From Epiperipatus broadwayi (lineage: Eukaryota; Onychophora; Udeonychophora; Euonychophora; Peripatidae), in the NCBI GenBank assembly GCA_028023455.1, contig JAQFVV010000514.1:62001-126000 (forward strand): a stretch of 64,000 nucleotides of DNA, read 5' to 3'. Below are positions 1-11,700 of the stretch, in pieces. The first letter of the stretch is position 1, and the number at the start of each line of letters is the position of its first letter. The position numbers were made by a program, and so were the translations under genes. Below the pieces are notes generated by a model. That model made no database searches. It saw nothing but the letters and a program-made list of their open reading frames with translations, and was not told where the DNA came from.

Positions 1-246
1 ATAATTAAAGGGATTCTTTGAAGTGATCATAGTCTGTATTTGAAACATTTATGTAGTATTTGATGATACACATTTGTTTCCATTTGTAAGTAATTGATTT
101 ACCGAATGGACAGATTTATATATAAAAAAAAATGTAATAGAATTGATTAGTAATGCATATATATAAAGACAAATAGATTAAATTGGTGGGTCATTAAAAA
201 ATGTTTGGATTTTTACAATTTATTTTTAAATACAAGTATAATTAAT

Positions 247-651
247 ATAAGCCAATAAACATTACGTGATTACCATTTCCTATGCTTACTTATAACTGTT
301 ATTAAAACAGGCAAAATTTCTTAAAATAGGCAAAACTCTCTCTATATATATATTGCCACTCAGTGCAAGCCAGAGTAATCAATGAAATTCCAGAAGACTT
401 GTGCATAAAATCTCCATCTAGTGTCTACTTATCCAATATCCCCAGACTAGTGTCTGGCTTGTGGCCTTCATCAGTGAGGGGACTTGGATCTGAGAGCAAT
501 GCACCTAGATCTTAGAATCTAATGCATTTCTCCAGCAGCCACCTTATATCTCTGTCTTGCACTGAGTGGCGCTACTGTATAATTTTGCCTGCTTTAATAA
601 CAGTTATAAGCAAGCATAGGAAATAGTAATCATGTGATGTTTATTTGCTTA
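247..651. mobile_element. MITE-like element, family M, full-length copy
   Basis: A non-coding element whose two ends are inverted copies of each other. The left end reads taagccaataaacattacg and the right end ends gtgatgtttatttgctta. Further in, aacaggcaaaa is mirrored by ttttgcctg, and gccactcagtgcaagc by tgcactgagtggc. There is no open frame, so it would depend on a transposase made elsewhere. Six or more relatives lie in this window (851-1052, 14305-14440, 26361-26622, 31619-32118, 36322-36592, 59046-59293). The transposase superfamily is not recognisable; TA-flanked ends are possible but not established. Confidence 0.75.
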
Positions 652-850
652 AAACCAATCCTGCCTAATAGGATAGTGGTGGCTATGGTTATTAAAGAAC
701 CAAAGACACCAAAATGTATGGGTACTGAACTGAGTTCAGACCTATATGAGTATACAAGCTAATGAGCTTGGGTTGAAAATATAGTGTTTTCAATTTAAGA
801 CTCATAGTTTGTAGTTAAGTAGAGATAAAAGGTGGCTGCTAGAGGGTTGC

Positions 851-1052
851 ATTAGATCCTAAGATCTAGGTGCAGTGCTCTCAGATCCAAGGCTTCTCAC
901 TGACAAAGGCCACAAGCCAGAAACTAGTCTGGGGATATTGGATGATGCACTAGATGGGGATTTTATGTATAAGCCTTCTGGCATCAATTGATTACTCTGG
1001 CTTGCACTGAGTGGCAATATATATATATATAGAGTTTTGCCTGTTATAATTT
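851..1052. mobile_element. MITE family M, right half only
   Basis: Matches the right half of the copy at 31619-32118: the ctaagatctaggtgcagtg block, the segment ccagaaactagtctggg, then cttgcactgagtggcaata and gttttgcctgtt at the end. The left arm is missing, so it is a truncated copy. It sits directly against the hammerhead repeat that follows. Confidence 0.7.
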
Positions 1053-1071
1053 ATATACTTGGAGTTTAGAT

Positions 1072-1278
1072 GTAATTATCTTAATATAAACTGAGCACTG
1101 ATTATATATGTCTGTTGGAGATAATGATTTGGACCAACTGATGAGTTCTGATTCAACACGAAATACGTGTATTGGAGATCATTTATATTTTTCACGTGTG
1201 TGGTCATGCGCATCGGTTGTATGAGATAGAGTGGATAGCTGAAGGGAGATTGAAAGTCTGTGTTCGAATCCCCTTTAA
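1072..1278 (+). repeat. Hammerhead-tRNA-like repeat, partial copy
   Basis: Begins in the conserved ttatcttaatataaactgag leader, runs through a hammerhead motif (1123-1183) and ends in a tRNA-like domain with a B-box-like gttcgaatcccc. The upstream half of the unit is absent, probably truncated where the MITE fragment abuts. The short open frame across it on the minus strand is incidental. Confidence 0.75.
1123..1183 (+). ncRNA. Hammerhead ribozyme motif (type I), stem II damaged
   Basis: CTGATGA at 1138-1144 and GAAA at 1160-1163 are both present. Stem I pairs CCAA (1134-1137) with TTGG (1172-1175), extended by AATGAT with ATCATT. Stem III is a tiny A-U, U-G, A-U helix with a 2-nt loop. The cleavage triplet would be GTA, cut after A1171. 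Stem II (gttct/aacac) has two mismatches, so this copy is probably weak or dead. Confidence 0.7.
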
Positions 1279-1299
1279 CTGATTTAGAACACTGTGCCA

Positions 1300-2240
1300 G
1301 CTTCAATAAACAGATTTTGTTTTAGAATTAAAGTTTCAGCGGATCATTTCATTTAGTTCTTGTAGAATATACAAAGTCTTTCACACTACTTTTAAGTTAT
1401 AGATTTATATAAAAATTGTGATAACAATTTATATTATTTTTAAAAAGCATAATAAATACTTAAACGTATTATAATTTTTTATTTTGTAAATCAAATGTTA
1501 TAAATTTTATATGGGAAAAGATTTGGGCAAATATTGAGTTATTTCTCACCGGAATGTTTTTTTTTTTTAAAAAATACGAACATTTTTTTTTAGTTACTGT
1601 AATAATAAAGTTAATTTTCCAAGTAACTCAAAGGTTGGGGACAAATGTAAATAACTTTTTGTTTTGTCTTTAGACTTAACGTTTAATTACTAAAGTAAAA
1701 GTAATTTTTTTCTTTTTATCTTTTTTCTTCTTCAGAGAATACAGTATACATTAATTTGTTTTAAGGATTACATTTCCTTTATTATATTAATTATTTTTAT
1801 TTTTGCAGAATCTTTGTATTTCCTTTAGCATTTTTTATTATCAAGATGAGTAAACTTTTTGTACGATACAATTATATTAATCATTTTTAATATATCTTAT
1901 GGGATTAACATTTTATTTAATCTATCAACTTCAAATGTCTTTTCCTTTTGTTAATCTAACTCCCACACACACCAAACATGAAGAATAGTTTATATTAAAC
2001 ACTGCTTGCGTAATTATAATGGTTAGTATTTGTTTATATATATACTGAAACCTTTTGATCTGGTGTTATAACAGATAGAATAGTTATATATACGTGAATT
2101 GCACTATTATTAAAATTATTTTCTAATATTTTCTTTTAAATAAATTATGTATTGGTTGAGTACATAACAAATTTATTCTATGTTTAAAATAAAATTTTAT
2201 TGTACTTTCTGTCACGTGTTTTCATTTTGTATTTTTCATT
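1300..2240. other. AT-rich non-coding stretch
   Basis: Mostly A/T with homopolymer runs and short AT microsatellites. I see no open frame with protein signal, no repeat family member and no RNA gene. Confidence 0.6.
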
Positions 2241-2247
2241 TTATATT

Positions 2248-2405
2248 ATATTGAGCTGGAACAATTGATGAGTGCTGGTTCAGCACGAAATCGGTTATCA
2301 TAGATCATTTATCTTTTTCACATGTATATGGCCATGCGTATTAGTTGTATAAGATGGAGTGGATAACTGTAGGGAGCTTGAAAGTCTGAGTTCAAATCCC
2401 TTTAA
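2248..2405 (+). repeat. Hammerhead-tRNA-like repeat, first unit of a tandem pair
   Basis: Starts inside ribozyme stem I and continues through the tRNA-like domain to gagttcaaatccc. Its ribozyme has the core C3 changed (ttgatgag instead of ctgatgag) and a lost stem III, so it is inactive, although stem II (gtgct/agcac) is perfect. The next unit follows at once. Equivalent core positions (2265 and 2746) are 481 bp apart, which defines the repeat period. Confidence 0.75.
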
Positions 2406-2885
2406 ATTATATTAATTTCAGTATAGACAATATACTTATATTTAAATATTATATATTCAGTCTGTATTTTCCCCATCACTCTTCTGTGTATTTAAATGGA
2501 CACATTAAGGTTTTATATATGAGGGGTCAGAGTGACTTAATGTCAACATAGGTATTACAATAATATTGGCCTCATCAAGGGCTTTGAGTTTCCCATCTTC
2601 AGATTTTCAATGATATGGATGAATGAAGAATGGGGTGGGGGGTGGAGAGGATTGAAGCTTGTCCATTAAAATTTGAAGATTTGCTATCTTAATACAAACC
2701 GAACACTGATTATATATGTGTGTGGGAGATGATAATGTGGACCGACTGATGAGTGCTGGTTAAGCACGAAATACAAGTATTGGAGATCATTTATTTTTTT
2801 CACATGTATGTGGGCATATGTATTGGTGGTATAAGATGGAGTAGATAGCTATAGGAAGCTTGAAAGACGGAATTCAAATTCCTTC
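2406..2885 (+). repeat. Hammerhead-tRNA-like repeat, complete unit
   Basis: A near complete unit. It has the 5' block with tttaaatggacacattaag and the conserved gaggggtcagagtgact segment, then a catcttcagattttcaatga block, the ttgctatcttaata leader, an intact-looking hammerhead (2728-2792) and the tRNA-like tail ending in a diverged B box (gaattcaaattcc). It follows a partial unit in the same orientation, as expected for a tandem dimer. No protein is encoded. Confidence 0.8.
2728..2792 (+). ncRNA. Hammerhead ribozyme (type I), core intact
   Basis: CTGATGA is at 2746-2752 and GAAA at 2768-2771. Stem II gtgct/agcac is perfect with a 5-nt loop. Stem I pairs ccga with ttgg through one G-U, and an outer ATGAT/ATCAT helix closes it. 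Stem III is minimal, with one mismatch. The cleavage triplet is GTA (2777-2779). All conserved core bases are there, so self-cleavage is plausible though stem III is weak. Confidence 0.75.
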
Positions 2886-2889
2886 TAAT

Positions 2890-3616
2890 TATAATTAAAG
2901 TTATATATGTAAAAAGAAAAAAAAACATTATAGTTTTTTTATGTGGCAAAACAAATTAAGAACTTAAAGTATTCATAGTAAACCGAAATTATGCTGACTA
3001 TTGTTCTCTTTGCTCCATATCTGTTGCTTCACTGAGATGTTGATCCATTTTATAAAACACTTGGATCTAGAGATCATTTATTTTTTACTTGCACTATTAA
3101 TAATTATTATAGAAAAAATATATTTTTTTCCTGTTTAAACAACCTTATATTCTTTTATTTTTCATATATTTTCCATCAAACACTAATTACAATATTGCTA
3201 ATGATATGTATTTTTAAACTGTCATAAAAAATAAATACTAACCACACAATCCACTAGAAGCAGCTCACCACCTAGATGTCTCCTCATAACTCTCTTGTCT
3301 AATTTATAACTCTCACAATCTTCTTTATTTATTCCCTATTTATTAATGACCAGATCTATTTTGTTTTTCTAATGGCAATAAGTATCCATTCTTTCTTCCT
3401 TATTCTATACAGCATATATCTGTGTGTGTGTGTGTGCGTGATTTAATTCATACATTAGTATATTTCATCCTGATTCTTGTTTTAGGGTTTATAACAATTT
3501 TAAATATTATTTTAGATGGTATTACCGAGTCATTGAGTAAACATAAATTTAAATAAATATTTTGACTTATTTGAATAATAGAAATAAAATCCTTGTTTTT
3601 ACTTCACCTTTGAGTG
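2890..3616. other. AT-rich non-coding stretch
   Basis: AT-rich with a short TG microsatellite near 3420-3438. No gene signal seen on either strand. Confidence 0.6.
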
Positions 3617-3745
3617 GTAAGTTTTAAATTGTGCTTTAAGCAAAAAAGTGAAGCTTAGTTTTATTAGAAAAGAATTATAAGGCTTAACACTTGCTGAGCA
3701 CTTAGGTCTCCATATTCATAGCCTATCTTGGGAGTGTAATTTGCC
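3617..3745 (+). repeat. Dispersed repeat, inverted partner at 56230-56366
   Basis: Shares aattgtgctttaagc, aaaaaagtgaagcttagt, attataaggctta and ccatattcatag with the reverse complement of 56230-56366, with scattered differences along about 130 bp. Two diverged members of an interspersed family of unknown nature; no protein signal and no tRNA-like part. Confidence 0.65.
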
Positions 3746-4040
3746 ACACTTGGGTATCCATGTGAACTGGTCAGGTGGAATCTTATATGCTCTTACTCCA
3801 TATACATTACCCCAATTGTGTGATCAAATATATAGACTATCACTTTTACCACCATATATAATTTTAATAAGGGCTTAATTATAATTTTTTACTATAATCC
3901 TGGCTGCAGTTAGCCATTGGATCATGTAATGATTAAATATTTATAATTAATGAACTCAGCCATTTAAAATTTTATGGAATTTCACACCACATGATAAATT
4001 AACTATCAGTACCATTATTGTTATTTCCCCTTAGACCAGA

Positions 4041-4084
4041 ATTCCCCATAATTGCTAGCTTGTTAATCTCTTTTTTATATATAT
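4041..4084 (+). repeat. Direct repeat, left flank of 10.1-kb palindromic block
   Basis: Reads attccccataattgctagc followed by ttgttaatctctttttt and a short TA run. The same sequence recurs at 14217-14252 with small differences in the T and TA runs. The two copies bracket everything from the giant palindrome to the second hairpin, like an unusually long target duplication or a recombination scar. Confidence 0.8.
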
Positions 4085-7000
4085 TCTAACCTCCCCCCGT
4101 GCGTTCTCACCCCCAAAATATACTGTTTATTACGAATATTACGGGTTCTAGCTCAGTTAACAAATATAAATGAAATATTCAGCATTAATTAAAATGATTA
4201 CTAGATCTAATTTTTAAAATACAAATACGATTCAATTTTAAAATGAATTAACAAATATTTACTATTTTCATGAGACATGGAGTGACAATACCGGGAACGA
4301 GATAGACTACATTGAGACATTATCCACACGATACTACCTCAATGGCATAAGAACACTATCCCCTCTTTTTTACTATACCAAATAACTAACTCATAGTATT
4401 CTTACGACTTTCTGAGCTCTATTCACTACGATTAAAATAATAATCATATCTTAATCTTCTTTATGACAAGAATCTAGCTCAATTAAATAAAATGAAGTAA
4501 AATAAAATAAAATCTCAGGTTCATAAATTGTATTCTAACTGATTTAAAATTACGGTAGTAAAATATGAAAAGGGAATTTTATGTCATAATCTACTACACA
4601 GCAACTAATAATAATAAAAATAATAATAACAATAATAAATATAATATAATCTTCTTTCTTCCTAAATGAAATAAATAAATACGTACGTGGTAGTATTTTA
4701 ATAATCTGACAACAGAATACGTGTGGCAACATTAGCATATAATTTAATGTAATATTGTGGCAACCGACTTATGACCAATAAATAATATAAAATTATGATC
4801 TTTTAATTTTAACATACCAATAAATTCTCAAAATTATTATAACACTTTTATGTTTACCTTTTGTGCAAAATCTATATGTCTGTTTCAATTATAAATGTAT
4901 CGTGATTTCATGCATCCATGTGGAGAAATAACAACTCGGACACAAAAACTTTAAAATAAATTTTAAAACAAAGTTTATTAACAACATAAATAAATTAACA
5001 ATATTTTTACACTATACATTGGATATCCCTTACTCTCATATCTCAACTTAGTTTATTAGTTTATAAAATGAAATCAAAATATTATTTACTTTTCCTAGTT
5101 AAATCTTATTTTTAAACACTTAAGAAAATACAGTATTATTACTTGATTTATTCATATGGTTAGCTTATTACAAAATGCATTTCTTAGATGATTATCACAA
5201 ACACTTTTCATCCCTAATATTATTAAAATTATATATTTTTTTTTTTACAAAATTTACATTCGTAGTAAAACTCTACAAAATAACAAATTTTAGTTTTATA
5301 TTGGTTGTATGGAATCTTACAAAGTCAAAACATTGTTCTACATTCGGTATTAGGTTTTTATTGTTCATTATCCGATGTTTATTAATCCTAATATTCTCAT
5401 TTAAGCCTTACTTCGGATGATATAATTACAACTATTAATATACCATGCACAAGTATATGTTTATTATACCTTATTGAACTATTTTCTTAATAAATATGCA
5501 ATACTTATTTTCTAAATATTATTAAAAAAAAATTCATTCAAATTTTATTATCACTTTTAAAATACTTGGTTTAGATTTCTTTTCAAAATCTTATATTCAT
5601 TTCTGAATTAATTTTACAATGTATTATATGATTCTTTCTCTCTTTATGATATTTTGGACTTTCAATTTTAAAGTTACACAATTCTATACATTCAAGCAAA
5701 TAAACTATTCTTACATAAACGATAACATATCTTCAGTTCTATTTTATTCATTATTTCTTTGAAAATATCTTTCTGACCGATGCAGATTCACAAAATAAGG
5801 ATAGCGAAGATAGATGCATAGGATCAAAATACAACTAGAATATTACTCGTCATATATCTTGACAATCATGGCACAGTGAATTAAAAGACACTATAGAGGA
5901 GTGACCTTTACCTGTCTACCAACCTCTATTATAGGAGCGATGTTAAAGCTATTTCTTCAGCTTTATTATAACATCCAAAGTTTAAAGATATGCAAAAACA
6001 CTGTCCAAACTATATGTGTTCAGTCATAGGGCTTAGTTAACTATACTGAAATCACACAAAACTAAATATGATCCAAATCCTTTATTTTTCCTATTTCTTA
6101 AAAAAAAACATCATCTTGGTTTCCTCTCCACTAGTACTTCCAAGTCACTATCCGATCTTATTTCTCAAGATTTTTTTCTATACTGTACATCGACAAATAC
6201 ATATCTGCATTACTAACAATAATAAAATTCATTTATTTTAAAACTATTCCACTGTTCTATAAGACAGCTTGCTTACTACTTTCCTCCGTATATTTAGTCA
6301 TACAAACTACTTAAATATCTGAATACTTTATTACATGAAAGTTCAAAAGAATCACACAATTGTTCTGTTAAATTATATTATTAATATACTTTAAATAAAT
6401 TATTGCATGCATATTCCGAATTACTCCTATCTCATTATATGTTAAAAATGTTGTATAAAATGTGTACATATAATTTAAACTTTCACACTTCATTCTTAGG
6501 TCAATAGATGATCTAAAAAAAATACATTATGCATTATAAATAACAACTAAAATTACCAAATGATCTTTATCTCCTCGATCACGTTCCGTAGGCTTCACCA
6601 TCCATTTGATCCTTGTAGATATAAGATTCACATCCATACACTTTATTTTTAAACACTATTTTTATAATTTTATCAAGTTATTATATTTAAATTTTAATAT
6701 TACTAAATTTATGTTTTATGTTTTCCCTAATCTCACATAACATTTTATATTTTAAAATAAATTAGTAAAAAATATTCCAAACTATATTTACTGTACTTCT
6801 TCATCAAATTTTCTTGAAAACCGTTCATATTAAAGCTAAAAAAAAATGTTTATTATTTCTTCTTCAGTCACTTAATGTTCTATTTTAAGGTAAAACAATT
6901 ATTGCTCTGTTTAATAAATATTCATAGATGACAATCCTTGGTTTTTTATAATATTTAATACAATTATTAATTATGATATTAGTTAATCCCGTCAAGAAAA

Positions 7001-8665
7001 CGTCTACATATTCTCTTCTAATATTTTTCTGCTAAGATTTTTCCCCAGCGCGACTTTTACGATGCATCTTCTCAGTACTTTGATTTAAATATTCAACAAA
7101 ACTTTTCTGTTTCCATGGATCCATTTTATTAAGTATATTAGATTTATATTTTCCAAACCAAGCATTCCTCCAATGATCACTTTATAATATTTTCCAATTC
7201 CTCTTAGAGAAAGTTTTTTCTTTCCTTTTTTAAAAAAAATAATGACTCTTTCCTATCATTATTCGGTAATTTTTCCTTTCTTTTAAAGTTCTGGTAACTA
7301 TATTTTTGTAATGTTTCCTTTAAAAAGATAAACATTCTTTCTCTGTTATAACTTTTATATAATTTTTCTTTATGATATACGTATCTTAATTTTTCCATAG
7401 AGAAGAATAAAATAACTTCAGAGTAGCCTTATAAATTTGTGCGTCATAATTTTTCCTGACGGCAAATAACTTCTCTTTTAAGTTTTCCGTATAGCGTCCA
7501 AATTATATTCCTCTGAGTTACAATAATAAGTTTCTGGTTGAGCATAAATAAAGCTGTATCAAGGCACTTTACAAATATTTTTCCTTTATCATAACTTCTA
7601 TATACTGTTTTCTGTAGTATTTCCATTTTTACTGCAAGGTTTTGGCTAAACTTGAATAAAATCACTGGTAAGAAAACTTTTAAAAATTAGCCCTCCATGT
7701 AAAGGCAGTTCAAAATATTATATTTAAAAAAAAACTTTTTAAAACAAATACAAAATTTTAAAATTATATTACTTTTCTAGCTTACGGTCTTATACAGCTA
7801 AAAAAAAAAAAATGTTACTCCCTCCTTCACTTACACATTACTTTCTCCCGCTCCGTCTAATTCTTATATTTTGTCTGCTAAAATACCTCCGTTGATTGGT
7901 TAATGACTTTTTTAGCGCGAACAAATTTACACATTTTAGTTTTATAATAGATTAAACCTTTTAAAATAAAGAATTTATGACATCATGTCTTAAATATTAT
8001 TTAGAATAGTATTTTTTAACTCAATTATAATTTTATCAAAATCATTTAAACTTTAAAACAATTATTAAAATAACATTTAATATTTCAACTTTTACTTTAA
8101 CGATAGATAGCAATTATATTTAGTTTTATAATTCACAAACTTTATTATTATATTCTAACAAGCATGTGTGTGAAGGTATATAATATACAGTCACATGATT
8201 ACTAACTTCATCAGATGATTTTTTAATTTACGTCTCGGTCTAAATTACCAAAACTGATATATTTTATAAAATTTTGAACAATAATTTAAAATGTAGAACT
8301 AAATATAATTCTCACCATCCTAAAGTTTATTTTAAAATATACTCTATTAATTTTTACTATTAAATATAATTATAACATTACATATAGCATTTATTTAATT
8401 TATTAGTTTTAAAATATCATACTCGAATTATTATTATACTTTTAACTATTTATAGCTGTATTATTTTATATAGCCAGCTTTTACAACCATAAGCAAGGAT
8501 ATAATTAAGCTTTATTTAACTGTTTTCTTTTAAAATAATCCATTACACTTTTATATACCAGGTATTTTCAGCCTTAAATTGTACTATAAAATCTAATCGA
8601 TCATACAATTATCAATATATTACACAAACGTATCTTAAAATTTAAATTTTTTTAGTAATTGACCA
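4085..8665 (+). repeat. Left arm of 9.2-kb palindrome
   Basis: The reverse complement of this arm is found at 8701-13311. The outer ends are tctaacctcccccc here and ggggggaggttaga at the far end. The inner ends are agtaattgacca and tggtcaattact. Spot comparisons show a few differences per hundred bases, both substitutions and small indels. The arm is AT-rich with no gene that I can name. Small open frames (for example 7444-7665 minus, 7204-7398 minus) have mirror images in the other arm. Confidence 0.9.
7204..7665 (-). pseudogene. Possible decayed zinc-finger-like remnant (left arm)
   Basis: Two short frames read YRSYDKGKIF and EKLYKSYNRERMF, which resemble the YxCxxCGKxF and EKPYxCxxCGxxF parts of C2H2 fingers with every cysteine replaced. 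In the first, two leucines (CTC, CTT) sit four residues apart where histidines would be. Spacing between units is not exactly 28 residues. This is weak pattern evidence in AT-rich DNA and may be chance. A mirror copy lies at 9731-10180. Confidence 0.25.
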
Positions 8666-8700
8666 TTCTACTTTATTATGACCTATAGATAAGGGCACAT
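8666..8700. other. Palindrome centre (35-nt spacer)
   Basis: The only unpaired bases between the two 4.6-kb arms. In single strand the arms would form one giant hairpin with this as its loop. Confidence 0.85.
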
Positions 8701-11700
8701 TGGTCAATTACTAAAAAAATTTAAATTTTAAGATACGTTTGTGTAATATATTGATAATTGTATGATCGATTAGATTTTATAGTACAATTTAAGGCTGAAA
8801 ATACCTGGTATATCAAAGTGTAATGGATTAATTTAGAAGAAAACAGTTAAATAAAGCTTAATTATATCCTTGCTTATGGTTGTAAAAGCTGGCCATATAA
8901 AATAATACAGATATAAATAGTTAAAAGTATATTAAACAATTCAATTGTAATGTTTTAAAACTAATAAATTAAATAAAAACGATATGTAATATTATAATTA
9001 TAATTAATATTCAAATTTAATCTAATATATTTTAAAATAAACTTTAGGATGGTGAGAATTATATTTAGTTCTACAATTTTAAATTATTTTCCAAATTTTT
9101 TATAAAATATATCAGTTTTGGTAATTTAGACCGAGACGTAAATTAAAAAATCATCTGATAAAGTTAGTAATCATGTGACTGTATATTATATACCTTCACA
9201 CACACGCTTGTTAGAATATAATAATAAAGTTTGTGAATTATAAAACTAAATATAATTGCTATCTATCGTTAAAGTAAAAGTTGAAATATTAAATGTTATT
9301 TTAATAATTGTTTTAAAGTTTAAATGATTTTGATAAAATTATAATTGAGTTAAAAAATACTATTCTAAATAATATTTAAGACATGACGTCATAAATTCTT
9401 TATTTTAAAAAGGTTTAATCTATTATAAAACTAAAATGTGTAAATTTGTTCGCGCTAAAAAAGTCATTAACCAATCAACGGAGGTATTTTAGCAGACAAA
9501 ATATAAGAATTAGACGGAGCGGGAGAAAGTAATGTGTAAGTGAAGGAGGGAGTAACATATTTTTTTGGCTGTATAAGATCGTAAGCTAGAAAAGTAATAT
9601 AATTTTAAAATTTTGTATTTGTTTTAAAAGTTTTTTAAAATATAATATTTTGAACTGCCTTTACATGGAGGGCTAATTTTAAAAAGTTTTCTTACCAGTA
9701 ATTTTATTCAAGTTTAGCCAAAACCTTACAGTGAAAATGGAAATACTACAGAAAACAGTATATAGAAGTTATGATAAAGGAAAAATATTTGTAAAGTGCC
9801 TTGATACAGCTTTATTTATGCTCAACCAGAAACTTATTATTGTAACTCAGAGGAATATAATTTGGACGTTATACGGAAAACTTAAAAGAGAAGTTACTTG
9901 CCGTCAGGAAAAATTATGACGCACAAATTTATAAGGCTACTCTGAAGTTATTTTATTCTTCTCTATGGAAAAATTAAGATACGTATATCATAAAGAAAAA
10001 ATTATGTAAAAGTTATAACAGAGAAAGAATGTTTGTCCTTTTTAAAGGAAACATTACAAAGTATATAGTTACCAGAACTTTAAAAGAAAGGAAAAATTAC
10101 CGAATAATGATAGGAAAGAGTCATTATTTTTTTAAAAAGGAAAAGAAAAAAAAACTTTATCTAAGAAGAATTAAAATATTATAAAGTGTTCATTATAAAA
10201 ACGCTTAATAAAGATAGAGATTAGGAAAATGGAAATTTAAATTACTTAATGAAAATGGATCCATGGAGACAGAAAAATTTACTGAATATTTAAATCAAAG
10301 TACCTAGAAGATGCATCATAAAAGTCGCGCGGGAAAATATTAGCAGAAAATATTAGAAGAGAATATGTAGACGTTTTCTTTACGGGATTAATTGATATCA
10401 TAATTAATAATTGTATTAAATATTATAAAAAACCAAGGATTGTCATCTATGAATATTTATTAAACAGAGCAATAATTGTTTTGCCTTAAAATTGAACAAG
10501 TAGGGAGAAGAACATTAAGTGACTGAAGAAGAAATAATAAACATTTTTTTTTAGCTTTAATATGAACGGTTTTTCAAGAAAATTTGATGAAGAAGTACAG
10601 TAAATATAGTTTGAATATTTTTTACTAATTTATTTTAAAATATAAAATGTTATGTGAGATTAGGGAAAACATATAAACATAAATTTAGTAATATTAAAAT
10701 TTAAATATAATAGCTTGATAAAATTATAGAAATAGTGTTTAAAAATAAAGTGTATGGATGTGAATCTTATATCTACAAGGATCAAATGGATGGTGAAGCC
10801 TACGGAACGCGATCGAGGAGATAAAGGTCGTTTGGTAATTTTAATAGTTGTTTATAATGCATAATGTATTTTTTTAGATCATCTATTGACCTAAGAATGA
10901 AGTGTGAAAGTTTAAATTATATGTACACATTTTATACAACATTTTTAACATATTATGAGATAGGAGTAATTCGGAATATGCATGCAATAATTTATTTAAA
11001 GTATATTAATAATATAATTTAACAGAACAATTGTGTGATTCTTTTGAACTTTCATGTGATAAAGTATTCAGATATTTAAGTAGTTTGTATGACTAAATAT
11101 ACGGAGGAAAGTAGTAAGCAAGCTGTCTTATAGAACAGTGGAATAGTTTTAAAATAAATGAATTTTATTATTGTTAGTAATGCAGATATGTATTTGTCGA
11201 TGTACAGTATAGAAAAAATCTTGAGAAATAAGATCGGATAGTGACTTGGAAGTACTAGTGGAGAGGAAACCAAGATGATGTTTTTTTTTAAGAAATAGGA
11301 AAAATAAAGGATTTGGATCATATTTAGTTTTGTGTGATTTCAGTATAGTTAACTAAGCCCTATGACTGAACACATATAGTTTGGACAGTGTTTTTGCATA
11401 TCTTTAAATTTTTGATGTTATAATAAAGCTGAAGAAATAGCTTTAACATCGCTCCTATAATAGAGGTTGGTAGACAGGTAAAGGTCACTCCTCTATAGTG
11501 TCTTTTAACTCACTGTGCCATGATTGTCAAGGTATATGACGAGTAATATTCTAGTTGTATTTTGATCCTATGCATCTATCTTCGCTATCCTTATTTTGTG
11601 AATCTGCATCGGTCAGAAAGATATTTTCAAAGAAATAATGAATAAAATAGAACTGAAGATATGTTATCGTTTATGTAAGAATAGTTTATTTGCTGGAATG

